Shown: positions 35,176 to 46,483 of the stretch, in pieces
Layout of the letters: each line of letters starts with the position of its first letter
Numbering within the stretch: the first letter of the stretch is position 1
DNA from: Roridomyces roridus
Taxonomy: Eukaryota; Basidiomycota; Agaricomycetes; Agaricales; Mycenaceae
Assembly: GCA_029378245.1 (NCBI GenBank)
Contig: JARKIF010000010.1
Span: 372,001 to 436,000, forward strand
Length of the DNA stretch: 64,000 nt
Reading direction: 5' to 3'
Made by a program: the position numbers and the translations under genes
The notes under the pieces: generated by a model
Seen by the model: only the letters and a program-made list of their open reading frames with translations
Databases searched by the model: none
What the model was told of the DNA's origin: nothing

Positions 35176-35194
35176 TTGGCAGCCGAACTGCCAA
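35176..35194 (+). promoter_or_regulatory. Shared upstream inverted repeat, site 3
   Basis: TTGGCAGCCGAACTGCCAA is a perfect 7-bp inverted repeat with a 5-bp centre, about 425 bp upstream of the F-box start at 35,601. It is preceded by GTGGTCAAGAGCA, as at the other three sites. Confidence 0.5.
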
Positions 35195-35600
35195 TTCGGG
35201 CTCCATCACGTTCTTCCTCTTGTCTTCCTCTATCTATCGACGCTCAAATACTGGCGCAAAACTAACGCTGCCTGGTACACCGGCCAAGGTACATGATTCA
35301 ATTGACGACCCTCCATTGCTACACCAAATACTGGTCCACACCTGTCGCTCCGGGCAGCCTCCGCGGAAATAGGGCATAGTGTGCATGCCACTCGTACCTG
35401 CGAACCCTCTTCGGAGGTCTACGCTCTTCTGAGCACCGCGCCTCAAGGTGGTCACCCGCCCGCGCAAGGTTCTTCGGAACATCCTCTTTCCTTTTATTCC
35501 TCTATTTTATTCAGGCTCTCTCTTCCACCCTCAATTCCGTTCAAGGCCCTTAATCTGAACGATTGCACAGGTATTGGATACTACACTTGTTTCCACAACT

Positions 35601-36979
35601 ATGGAACGGGCGACTTCAGTGAGCGCTACAACTGTTTTCATTCCAATCCGGCTAACGACTCTGCTCAGAATCACACACCTCCCATTCTTCGTCTGCCAAA
35701 TGAACTCATAGCAGAAATCGCCGCTGCGGGACTGAATGAAGCCGCGCGACATCACCAAGTCGAGTCACCCATTCCATTATCCCATGTCTGCCAACATTTC
35801 CGCCGCGCCATTCTGGGCACGTCCGCACTTTGGACGAAAATCACGCTCGATGTTTACCGAAACGGATCCGTGAATATCTCACGACTTTATCTCGAACGGT
35901 CAGCGACGCGCGAACTGCGCGTTTCGCTCAAAGCTGTTTTTGGTGACGCCGAGGCGAGCAGTCTCCTCCACCTCATTCCGCATATCAAGCGGATTTCGTG
36001 GTTATCCATTGCATACTTGTCGCCCGAAGCATTGTCCGGAATGCTAGCCCCTTTCGAGGGTGTTGCGCTTCCTCGCTTGCAGCACATCGAGTTCGACAAT
36101 TACGGCGATTTGGACGACCGCTCAACAAATCTCTTCTCACTCGACTGTCCCGGCATCTCCTCTCTGATCCTCTCCAGTTGTTTACATTCTGGCCTCCCAC
36201 CTCACTGGCTGAACAACCTGACATGTCTTGAATTGAAGGAGGGTTCCTCCTTGGTTGACGAGGATGAATGGGACATCTTCCTCGATATACAAACCCAAGC
36301 ACCCTGCTTGACCCATTTACACTTTGATTTCAACTGGTCATATGGAATGGACAACCGTCGTATTTCCTCCAAGTCCCTTACGCATATGCACCTGCTGTTT
36401 CCCGACGAGAGCCATGAGGGTGTATTGGATGGCCTCGCTTCCTGCGACACCCCTGCCCTCATCCATCTTACGCTGCATGAAAGTCACGGCGACCAGATCT
36501 CCCTTCTTTTCAACGCGCCAAATCACCCCGAAACCGCACAATTGGTGTTTCCCGCCTTGAGCACCCTGGTGTTTATCAGCGTGGAGCGCTATGGATGCAA
36601 TAAGGATCCGACCGATACGGAGAATTTCGAGGCTATAGCAGCTCCTCCGTTACTAATTTTCCCCTCGTTGTCCTCCTTGACACTAATTGGGCAGTGTTTC
36701 ACGGCTAGAATCCTCTCGGAGACGTTGGGTCCAGAGTCGGCGCCGTGGCCTCTATTGAGGACCGTCACCGTCCGGCCGCTTGAAGGCGACGTGGACGAGG
36801 TTTACGCAGCTCTCCAGGAGGTCGTGCAGTGGAAACGCAAACGCCAGGAACCGCTTCCCGCGTTCAGACTTTCCCAAAATTTGTTTGCGCGGGGATACTG
36901 GCAAGAGGCAGGGGTGGACGTGGAGTTGCCGGATGACCGCGAGGTGTTGGATCTACTGGCATTGCCGGCAAAACACTGA
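35601..36979 (+). CDS. F-box/LRR-like protein, intact left-arm copy
   Basis: ATG at 35,601 is followed by a typical intron (GTGAGC at 35,619 to CAG at 35,668) that joins MERATS to NHTPPILRLPNELIAEIAAA, giving about 442 residues. The frame is also open further upstream to 35,381, so this start is a choice. The F-box is LPNELIAEIAAAGL plus LSHVCQHFRRAILGTSALW. The body has repeated CPGISSLILSSC/LTHLHFDF-type elements, then LTLIGQCFTARILSETLGPE and EVYAALQEVVQWKRKRQEPL near the C-terminus. The same family occurs at 46,484 (intact) and 48,470-49,830 (frameshifted). The probable role is substrate recognition for an SCF ligase; the target is unknown. Confidence 0.8.
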
Positions 36980-37682
36980 ATATGAACTGTAAACGAGTCT
37001 CGAATGCATCCGTTTGGCTCCTCGTCGAAGAGGGTAAGATCGTTGACGAGTGCCCATCTTGTCCATGTATCGCAAAAGTACTTAGTACAGGCCAAAGTCC
37101 TGAAAAATGGTTGGGAGGAGGAGGAGGATTTATAACCGCACAAGTCGGGGCAAAGGACGATTTTCTGGCTCGAAATTTAAAACTAGGGCTCACATGGGTG
37201 ACATGGCAAGAAAGTTGAGCGCCTGGTTGGCGCCAAGTTGGCCCTTGGCAAGGGCCGGACTCACGGGCCGGCGAGATCGACGTGATGGTATCCATGGAGG
37301 CGATTTGCCTCCGCTTATCTTATCTTCGACACCTAGGGGCTTTCTGGGGCTTGTACGCACAGGTACGCACTCATACAGCTCGCCCACAACAGCTGGATGC
37401 AGCGGAACAGCGAGAGAAACAAAAAAGCACTACCCGGCGGCTCGAACAAGATGCATAATTCAACTGACGACCTCCTAAATTCTCTCCATAATGTTGCCCT
37501 TGACCCGGGCTCTCGATCTAACCGATGCGATTGAGTCTTGTATCGCGATGTGCGGTGGCCTAGTCAGCTGCTCGACACACCGTCTTGACGAAAGATTTGC
37601 TACAACATGAGCTGATCACTCGGTTGTCTTAGCGCCGTCTTTTTCTTCCTGAACGAGCGAATAAAAGAGCGAGGAATATCAT

Positions 37683-38552
37683 TCAGACACTTGCCATACC
37701 ACTCATGACTTCATACAATCCTTCTACGCGTCTACGACCCAGCACCTCGCTCCAGAATCGCATGATTGGCTCCCATTCCGCCTTGGATGCAGGCATCCCA
37801 CCATCCGCGTTCATTTTATGCTCCACAACGCGGCTAAAGCCCTTCTTGAACGAAGTGAGGGCGTTGAGAGGCATCGCAGAAGGGCGGTAGGCCGCGAGGA
37901 GGGGAGTCGCACTCAGCGTCGATAGCGTGGGGTACGAGAGCAAGGGTCCGGAGACGGTGACGATCGAGCCCAAGGCTTGACGCGACCGTTGGACACCCAG
38001 TTCTGCAGCGACGCTTCCGCCCTGTGCGAATCCAAAGAGGTGGACGCGATGGAGCGGCCAGCCGCAGTCGTCGGTGAGGTGTTGTAAGATGCGATCCATG
38101 AGCGCGAGAGCAGACGTTGGATTTGGGCGCTCGATTATTTCTCCCAATTCATCAAACGAGGTAAACCAGGCGTAGGATTCCTCGTAAAGGAACGGCACCC
38201 TGTAGAATGCCATCAGACGGATATCCCGCTTTACAATGAGATAAAAATCACTGGTCGGGTGCGCGTACAGCCATGACCGCGGTCTGTGGAAGCTTCAATT
38301 GACGCCCGAGCTTGGAAAACGGAAGGTGCGTGTCGCCTTGGAGAGGGTTCATGCTGGACTGAGGGACCACAGGGCGCGGAACTCGCCTAGGCCGTGGAGC
38401 AAGATGAGAAGATTTTCGTCCGTTCCGTCGTCGCTGGGGGCGTAGAAGAAAGGAACCGGAATCTTCTGCGTGCTCGGTGGAGGCTTGACTCGGGGTGTTG
38501 GATTGCTTGCAGCCTGTGCTTCGCGGATGTGGATTTCCTGAGTGTCTGCCAT
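37683..38552 (-). CDS. Alpha/beta hydrolase (phospholipase/carboxylesterase family) lacking the serine
   Basis: Three exons, about 255 residues. The order of motifs is that of the LYPLA/YpfH-like family: DENLLILLHGLGD, then FSKLGRQLKLPQTAVMAVRAP, YAWFTSFDELGE, and RVHLFGFAQGGSVAAELG. In the nucleophile elbow the expected G-x-S-x-G reads G-F-A-Q-G, so Ser is replaced by Ala. The first intron (38,337-38,386) uses a GC donor (G|GCGAGT) with an AG acceptor; the second (38,200-38,251) is GT-AG. Start at 38,552 is the only Met in frame before the conserved part. Its start lies 45 bp from that of the divergent reductase gene. It may be a non-catalytic relative, or use another residue. Confidence 0.8.
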
Positions 38553-38597
38553 GATGGGAATTGGCAAACAAGCGATACGTCTTCTTCTGTTCACACC

Positions 38598-39674
38598 ATG
38601 CATGCCCAGCTGCTCTACGATGGTGCGTCGTCGGAATACGCGCCTCGTAGCATTTATCTGAAATCTTCTAGGTGCAAGAAAATGGTTCGCCCTAGCCAGT
38701 GTCCTCGTCGGGCCTCTTCTCGTTGTCATTGACGCGCCATTCGGCCGTTTCACACCCTCCTCGCAAAACAGCATATTCCTCGTCGATGGTGCTTGTTCTG
38801 GTGGTCCCAATGCGCGCTGGATAATAAAACCATGTCCACAGGCATAAAATCATGGATTGTAATGGAACTCGTCTCTCCCATCTGTTTCCTCAACGCGTTC
38901 TTCCGCGCGCCTCTCTCCACCAGAGCCGCTGAAATCTCGTTGGGAAGCCCCAAGAGCATCCTTGCCGGCGCATTTCTCGTCCACTACCTCAACCGCGCGC
39001 TGCTGTCCCCATTACGCACGCCTTCACGCTCCAAATCGCACATCATCGTACCATTCTGCGCCGTCATCTTCAATCTTTTCAATGGCTCCCTCATGGGCAC
39101 GTTCCTGTCCTCTCCAGCCGCACCCACTCAGTCTGCATTTGCACGCCCCACCTTTTGGCTTGGGCTCGCGCTCTGGGCAGCTGGCTTTGCGGGAAACATC
39201 ATCCACGACGAGATCCTCCTCAATATCCGACGCAATGCAAAGACCAAGGGCAAAGCAAGAGATTCCGGCAAGCCCGGGGAACACTACGCCATCCCACACG
39301 GCCTCCTCTACCGCTTCATCTCGTACCCCAACTACTTTTGCGAGGTCAGCTTTCCAGCGTCTTTTCACATAAAATAAATCCAGTGCTTATGGATTATCCA
39401 GTGGGTCGAATGGATTGGATTCGCGCTCGCAGCAGACCCGCGTCTCTTCACCGCGCTCACAAGCGGCCACCTCAGCCTCCCAACGTGGGCATCCCTCCGC
39501 CCCAGCGCCCCACCTGCCGCATTCCTCCCACTCCTCTCCCCACCATGGATATTCCTGGTCTCGGAGATCTTGTTGATGCTACCACGCGCGTATCGCGGCC
39601 ACCGCTGGTACCAGCGCAAGTTTGGCGACAACTATCCGCAGGAGCGCAAAATCGTTATACCGTTTGTGTTATAG
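38598..39674 (+). CDS. Steroid 5-alpha-reductase family membrane enzyme
   Basis: Four exons (introns 38,623-38,671, 38,789-38,841, 39,346-39,384) encode about 310 residues. Hydrophobic segments include FALASVLVGPLLVVIDAPFG, IVMELVSPICFLNAFF and LGLALWAAGFAGNIIHDEIL. The C-terminal 3-oxo-5-alpha-steroid 4-dehydrogenase signature is clear: HYAIPHGLLYRFISYPNYFC, an Arg/Lys-rich stretch before it, and the ending HRWYQRKFGDNYPQERKIVI. Members reduce a C=C bond next to a keto group with NADPH in the ER; others act in polyprenol or fatty-acid elongation, so the precise substrate is open. It is transcribed divergently from the hydrolase with only 45 bp between start codons. Confidence 0.88.
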
Positions 39675-39735
39675 CTGGGCCATCGTAGTACATCTTGCTG
39701 ACAGAGACGAGAATTATTCAATACATACAATACAC

Positions 39736-42092
39736 TCAATGATACCCCGGCATAATATGTGTCTGCGCCAGATTATTCCAAAACTCGGCGTCGACTGGAA
39801 TCGTCGAGTCCAAGAATGCTGAAAAATCGACATCAGGCATCCCGTACTGATCGTACGTGGGGTGCTGCTGGTAATGCAGCGGTTGTTGTTGTTGGCGCCC
39901 CGCAGCGAACGCAGAGGGCTCGTAAAACTCGTGCGGTGGTAGCGGTGAAGCGCCTGATGGCGGAGGCGTCTCGAGAGGGCGGAAATCCGAACTCGGTGTG
40001 GGATAAGACGAGGTGCCAGTCATTGTGGAAGTGGCTGGTACAGATTGGGGCGGGGGCGACTTCGAACGACTCTCCCACTGTGCAATCATGCCAGTAATGA
40101 GGAACGCCGCACGTTGCGCAGGATGACCGGGTGCACACGCCGCCTGGTTGAGCAGCGAAACGATCTTGGCTAAAACCAGATCGCTCGCACCCGTGAGCAC
40201 CGTGGCACCACGCAACATCAGAAACTTGACAGCGACGAGGTACCCCGCCGCCAGTGTAATCATTCGGAAGATGTTGTCGGGCGAGGTGCTCAGCATGTGC
40301 GCGTCTGCGCCAAGAACGCATGTCAGGAGCTCCTCCACCGTAATGATGACGTCCCGACCCCAATCCCCCACCGCCTCCACGCCGTGTGGCTTGAAGTACG
40401 GATGCCAGGTTTGACCCAGAGGGATTTTACCGACTGAACGACGAGCGTCCCATAGGGCATGGTAGAGCACCAGTAAGCGCGCCATGCCCCGGTAAATATG
40501 CAGGATATGAAAATAAAACTGTTCGCGCTCCAGCACAACTGATGAAGAATCAGCGGACACTCGCTGGAAATATTACGAGACACGGACAAGGTAGAGGCAT
40601 AAGTAAACGTTTGATCCTCTTCATCTTTTCGAGAGGTCTAAGAGACGAGAGGGTGAGCCTGATTTCTCCACGCAAGAAGGATTCCGCACATCATAATCTC
40701 GTCGTAAAAAGAATCCACCTCCGCCGGTGACGACTCGTCAGTAATATGGTGAGTCAATGCTTTCTCCAGGAGGTCAAAGGACTCGGCTGTGAGGGTGAGC
40801 CGAACGTCTCCAAAATGCACATCGTCAAAGTCTTCGGGAAACTCTATCAACCGGAGATCTTCGGGCGAGCGTTTAGACAATGGTATGCGTCCTGTTCCAG
40901 CACACAACCTGCCAGAGTTGTCAAAATAGAGCAAGAACTGGGAAGGGAAAACGGACACAGATTCTGTATTCGTGAGTGCGATCCACTGGACTGCCAAAGT
41001 TAGCCAGAAACTAGGGAGTAAGGTTATTATCGCGACTGACCAATCGCGCATTCTCAAGCATTTCTTCAAGCACCACGGGATCCTCATTCGCTTTTCGCAT
41101 AGCAAAGACTTTCTCCGAAGCCTGATTCAGGCGGAGGTTCATGGCCATACTGACGGCAGACGCAATCAACAACCGCCCATCGCGCCCTTCCTCCTCTGGC
41201 GCTCCACCCAGAGGCGGCCAAAGCGACAGGATGAGGAGCGCCTGGATCGTTTCCATAGAGTCAGACGGTCGTGGATTCAATATCATCTTGGCGATCGAAT
41301 CTTCGGCCAGCTTCTGGAGCTGCATCTTGACGAGTGTGCCTCCAGAACTACTGTCGAGATGTCTTGACGCGACTGCACAGCAGACGGTGTGCAGGAGCGA
41401 CCCATTCGTGTTCTTTGTGGGTTTGAAATTGAGCCAAGGCGTATATCGTTCGTCAAATCTAGACCATAGCGCGTCAAGAAAACGCGGAATTGCGCAGGTG
41501 GGGATGTTCGTACAGTTCGAGCAGATAACATATTCGTTCCTCCGACAATATCTGGGGCAATGTAAAGTCACCGGGCGGTAACTGAGGCAGCGTCTGTGCA
41601 GGGAGGTGCGGCAGTGGTATTTTGCTGAGATGCTGAATTGCGAGCATCGGAGCAGACCAATTGGACACTGGTTGGTCGCTGACGAAGGACCACATTCGGT
41701 CTGTCGGAGGCATCGTGGCCGGATACGTCCTGAGTGCTGCGGACCTGTGCGCAGCAGTCGGCGGTTGGGCCAAGTCTGAGGGCGGCGAGTCGGGACTCGG
41801 ACACTTGGAAGTCGACGCCGTAGGGATTGAAGCAGCCGTCGGGAGCAGCGTATCTTCGTATGAACATTGCAGAGATAGAACCTGGCATCGATGGCATTTC
41901 ACTGGGCTTTTGCTGGGGTCAAGAATCTCGCATCGTGTCTTGTGTTTCCTGAAATATGTACCCTCTTGTCAGGAATGTCAAGAAAGAGTGGTCTCTTGAG
42001 TCGGCGCACCTGCAGCTCGAACAGGCTTGGATGGACTTTGGCTTTTTCGTCGTCGTCGTGCGCGTCTCTTCCTTTTCCCTGGATCGTTTCAT
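39736..42092 (-). CDS. Zn2Cys6 transcription factor
   Basis: The first exon encodes a basic leader (MKRSREKEET, Thr/Lys-rich) and ACSSCR; the intron at 41,949-42,009 splits the zinc cluster, which continues KHKTRCEILDPSKSPVKCHR and CQVLSLQCSYE. The six cysteines fit the GAL4-type binuclear cluster. After a Pro/Ser linker comes the helical fungal transcription-factor domain (PRFLDALWSRFDERYTPWLN, then METIQALLILSLWPP and GRLLIASAVSMAMNLRLNQA). The C-terminus has a Gln/His/Pro-rich stretch and ends in an acidic/aromatic tail that could activate transcription. About 630 residues in total. DNA target and regulon unknown; no adjacent biosynthetic cluster is obvious. Confidence 0.88.
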
Positions 42093-43364
42093 GGGAGCAC
42101 GACGTGGTGGTGAAGAGGTAGACGCGTGTAAGGGTGAACTGAATTAGGAGGCAGCTCGCATCGCGTCCGTCGTGCAAGTATATAAGCACAAATGCAGTGT
42201 TCTCGTAATATCACGGGGGAGGACTTGCTTACATTCCGCCGACGCCCCTATACCCTTTTGGGATGGACACCGCCTCAGTGATCGCGGCGAGCCACGGCAG
42301 ACAATTAATGTGCCGGGCTGCCGCTTTGACCACACAAAACCCAAGTCCGTCTCAGTACACTCGCCGATTTCGAATGAGAATGTTATGAACGGAACACGGT
42401 GCAGACATGACTAACTACGCCCAACGCCACGCTTCCATCGGCGCGACTATAGTACGAGACTACGAGTCCGCGATGCACTTGCAAGTCGTCCGTCCGTTTG
42501 GATAGTGGGGTCGAGCGTCGAGGTGAGAGGGTGACGGCAGCAGCAAGGACGATGCGAAGCATGGTGGTGGTGCAGGACGAAAGGGCCGGGGAGCAGGCGA
42601 AGGGGAAAGGGAAGAGCGAGCGCAGGGCGGCTGACAGTCGTTGGGGGAAAGACGCGGCTCGCTGGCGTCGAATATGAGCCTCCGATCGAATGGAGTGGTA
42701 GCTACTACATGTTGAATTGGTGTTAGAACGAGTGGTAGTCAGATAGGCGAGGTAACGCACCGGCGCGGTACTGCGACCAATCTACACTTACCATCGGCTT
42801 CACGTTGAGGCCCGACTACCCTGGGCGAGGTCGGCCGGCGGAATGCTCGGGCATTGGCGAGGTGACCGTTGATGTCGAGGCCGACATTTGGCGGGATAAA
42901 GATACGGGCGACGGAGGTAATGGGAGAAGAAGGGAGGCTGGTGTTTGGCACCACAAACACTTTGCGGCACGGTGATGGTAGACATGGGTGCCGACAGGAT
43001 GCCGCCATCAACGAGGCGGTGCCTGTCCCATTCGGGTATAGGGGCATCGGCGGAATTCGTTGAGTGCGGGGGAGGTACGGAGCAATGGGAATATCGAGCG
43101 AGCTAATTGAGTCCGAGTCGGCAATGGGACTACACCGCGATAAATATGGAATCCATAGCGGTGCAAGCACCGTTCCCCTACTCTGGGCGGATCATGACGC
43201 CGAGAGTGGAAATATCTGCCGGCGGCCTGGATGAGTGATTGCTCTTAGATAAAGGACGGAGAGTAATGTGGGTCATGGATGTGTGGGAAAAGGTGGACTG
43301 AATTTTGCAGGCCATCAGTCATTCAGCCCCACAGAACCCTCCTCTTGACAGAGTAGGGGATACT
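42093..43364. other. Upstream region of the zinc-cluster gene
   Basis: Minus-strand frames at 42,383-42,760 and 42,739-43,170 are open but have no domain, no clear splice chain between them and no start context that decides; a short secreted protein is possible (MLRIVLAAAVTL looks like a signal sequence). I do not call a gene. The first 200 bases must hold the promoter of the zinc-cluster gene. Confidence 0.4.
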
Positions 43365-44556
43365 CTATCTGTGTCTACTCCTTCCAACACTCTTGTTAGG
43401 TGCCTCCAAAAAACCACCGAGCTCAAGTGCATTGCGCGCAGCCTGATTTATGTGCTTGAAACGATCCGGCCCAAGATGAATCCCGCCAAAATATCGCGTC
43501 ACAATGACCAGGACGTTGTCCACCTCTAAAATATGAAGTAGATGTGCAATCCGCCCTCCTGCAGCCGTTTCCCCGTCGTCGTCGTTGTCTGAAAATTCAC
43601 AGTTGAGCGATAATTGCCGGTCTTCCCAATAGATACCTACCCTGGTGCAAGAGAGTGCCCACTTGACATCGCCAGGCATTAATGACGGGATGGGCAGCAC
43701 GCGCTATGCGTCGATCTGACATGAGATGAGTCAGAATCAATGGAACCTATAACGCGATGAGAATAAAATCCATATTATGAACCTGGTATTTACCTGAGAA
43801 GGATCCGAGATGCTGCAAGCTCGTCCGACAAACGCGCTCTTACGGTCGGTAATGGGCTCTGCGACAAACATCTTGATTCCCGGCGGCATTTCTGAGGCTG
43901 GAGCGTCCACATGCTCAGTTGGAGACCCAGATAGAGAAGCCGCGACGGGCTCGGGATGTAGATCAGCTCGCACGAGCTCTCCGGCAGCCTCTGCACTGAG
44001 GCGGTCTTGGTACCACGTAGCACAACGATCGAGAACGTTGGCAAGACCATCGAATACACAGACAATGCCGGGAGACCACTCGACCCCGCTCGTAGAGGAT
44101 ATGAATGTCCTCAGGATTTCACCAAACAGCGTAGCGTCTGCACCGAAAGCCCCTACATATCGGGACAGCAGTTGCAGCTGGGGCGGGCCGGACTCGGGAT
44201 AGTTTTCACGTAACTGCAGCTCCAGGTGAATCTTGCATGCAATAAAAAAACACTCTTGAAGACATACGGAGACCAGTACTCGGATGGAAATCTCCTCATA
44301 AGGGGCCGGCAGGCTGGATTTCATTACCCCCGCTTGAAATGAGGGGAGATTGAATCACCTCAGGGCGGCCTCGTATCGGGTTGCCGTCGAGTCTTGGTTA
44401 GTACTCGTGAAAGGCTGGATAGATTCGTCGCCGTAGATGGACCGTAGCACTGTCTCGAGTCAAACCGAGAAACAGGGAGAAGGCAGCCCGAATACCCTCG
44501 ATTTCAGAGGCCACAGGCTCGCGGTCTAGCATGAGGGTGGCTACGAGCTCGTCCAT
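43365..44556 (-). CDS. YIH1: IMPACT/Yih1 homologue (RWD plus UPF0029 domains)
   Basis: Five or six exons. An intron after ASEIE (about 44,496) joins to VLRSIYGDESIQPF, giving the start of the RWD domain; a second intron links YEAALR to LPAPYEEISIRVLV, and the domain continues ELQLRENYPESGPPQLQLLS. A linker rich in Glu/Pro/Ser follows. The UPF0029 (IMPACT) domain comes next: KSAFVGRACSISDPSQ, DRRIARAAHPVINAWRCQVG, DNDDDGETAAGGRIAHLLHI, and LVIVTRYFGGIHLGPDRFKH. In yeast and mammals this protein binds Gcn1 and restrains Gcn2 kinase in the amino-acid starvation response. The start codon lies 53 bp from the divergent RSC7-like gene. Confidence 0.88.
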
Positions 44557-44609
44557 GGCCGAGGTCAAAGCGGGAAATCAAGATCAAATTTTGTTGTCAT
44601 TGACGCGCT

Positions 44610-46394
44610 ATGAGCTCTGTTCCCAAAATCATAATCAAGCCCCGCGCCGTTCCCGCTGCCGCTTCACCTCAAGAAGATGAAGGAGACCAGGACGCAGACG
44701 TCGAAGATGACCAGGATGACGCGCCCACACCGATAGACGTCGATGCAGACATGCCCAGCGCGTCCGAAGACGTCCAACCCAGTACGAAACGAGGCAGAGG
44801 ACGGCCCCGTGGCAGTGGACGAGGACGTTTGAGTGCACCAGCTAGTGGAACGAGTACACCCCGTGGGAGAGGACGTGGTCGAGGCAGGCCACCAGTAGCA
44901 GCAAAATCTCGCGGTGTTGGTAGGACCATTCTCGGCAGCGGGGCACTCACGATTCGACTTCCCAAACGCGAAGAGGACGACTCTGATGACGATGACGCTG
45001 ATGCTGGCACTGAGGGCGACACGGGTGCGGAGGAGAAGGAGAAGGAGAAAGAGCCGGTACTCGGTGGGGGAAAGCCGTTTCGCAAGGTTGGAGGCGAGGC
45101 ATATGTGATTGAAGGGGACGAGTTCATCACGGAAGACGACCCCAAGGGCGACGAGAAGATTGACAAGTGGGGCAACCTGCTTGGAGGTCCGTGGTTTCTA
45201 TCCATGCATGCCCATATGCCCAAATCTTGTTCTACAGGACGACGCTTCAAAGCATCTACTTTCATACTGCCGGGACGACATCCAGAACGTCGCTACATGC
45301 TCGCAATCGACGCAGCACGAACCTCTGGCTTCCGAGACTCTCTATACTACTTTCGCAGAAATCCTCTTGCTCTCAAACAAAACGGGACACAGCCCGAGAA
45401 AGACTATCTCATCTCGCAGGGGAAACTTGGCTCCCATCTGCGCACGCGTAGCGTTACCCTCGTCACCGCGCGCAGCGCCTTCAAACTCCACGGTAGCAAA
45501 ACCATTCTCGGTGTGTCCAATCCTTTCTACGCCCAGACCCATTGTACTCATTCCCTCAAGATGGCAGATGGGTGGTGGACGACTACTACGAGGACAAGGT
45601 CCTAGAAGAAATCACCGCCAAGGGCCTCAAAGCCGGCGACCCCGTCGGTGAATTGCCTGACCCCAACGCCCATCATCACTCGCACGAGGCTGCCAACATG
45701 GCCGCCAACGCTGCCAACGCCAAGAACGAACGCGGCGGCGTATCCACGGGTGTATATCGTGCTGGGGGACCCACGACCATATTCGGCGCGAGTGGCTGGG
45801 GACCATTTAGCGACGGGCCACTGAACGTTGTGCGAAAGAGCTTGTTCTCGCGAGACGGCGTGACGGAGGAGAATTGGATGTGGATGATGGCCATGCGAAC
45901 TGTTTCTGCAGGTGAAGAGTGGGCAAAGTGGAGGAAGGAGGGACTGAATTCTGTGGATGCGGTGGGGAACGTGATCAAGAGGAAAGCCGACGCGGAGGGG
46001 GAGCAGCAGCCCGAAACCGCCGATGCGTCACGCAAGAAACTTAAATTGGAGCCAGAAGATTATCTACCTCTCGGTTCGTATGAGGCGCATTCCGGTCTCG
46101 TGCATCGTGCGTTGTTCCCTACCTACTCTCCTTCATCTCGCTCACCCGTTTTCATTAGACCGCACAGACACGCAGCCGACGCGGAGTCGAATGGAAATGA
46201 TGCCTGATTCTGCCGACAAAACCGTGCTAGGTGGGACCAAGACGGGGAATGGCGCGTGGGGCGTGGCGTGGCTGGACACTGTGATGGACTTTCGTACTCT
46301 GGAGGAGAGGAGGAGGTTGGAGGAGGAAGCAAGGTTTCGGCAGTGGAGAGAGGCTGAAGCTCTTGCTGGTGCCATCGTTGTCGATCCGGCCTAA
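44610..46394 (+). CDS. RSC7: Chromatin remodelling RSC subunit Rsc7/Npl6 homologue
   Basis: Four exons (introns 45,187-45,237, 45,493-45,536 and about 46,112-46,160) encode about 550 residues. Acidic N-terminal region, then AT-hook-like stretches (KRGRGRPRGSGRGR and RGRGRGRGRPP) for DNA contact. The RSC7/SWP82 domain follows: YVIEGDEFITEDDPKGDEKI, KWGNLLGGRRFKASTFILPG, RYMLAIDAARTSGFRDSLYY and SAFKLHDPLYSFPQDGRWVV. The C-terminus has TDTQPTRSRMEMM and VLGGTKTGNGAWGVAWLDTV. In yeast, Npl6 belongs to the RSC complex, an ATP-dependent nucleosome remodeller in the nucleus. The divergent neighbour is the IMPACT homologue. Confidence 0.9.
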
Positions 46395-46483
46395 TGTAAT
46401 CGATATCTTGTACTTTTTTTTTTTTGGTCGATCATTCAGATCTCGGAACGGAAGCAGTTCCTTTCTTTGCTCTTGCCTCCACC

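Larger units (their letters stand above)
33900..37650 (+). repeat. Left arm of a large diverged inverted duplication
   Basis: This arm aligns, reversed, with 47,820-51,650. Matching landmarks from outside to inside: the 74-bp tandem pair, the TATAAA box with GTGGGTCCACAG beside it, the TTGGCAG inverted repeat, a CCACTCGTACCTGC block, the F-box gene, and its 3' flank ending in the GACGGCGCTAA element. The arms differ by many substitutions and indels, so the duplication is old. It contains the intact F-box gene at 35,601-36,979. The 10-kb interval between the arms holds conserved single-copy genes. Confidence 0.8.

Noticed and set aside
37250..37645. Solo LTR or MITE
   Set aside because: No terminal repeat of a fixed TG...CA type or target-site duplication could be found by eye, and the copies differ in ends. 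Listed as a dispersed repeat only.
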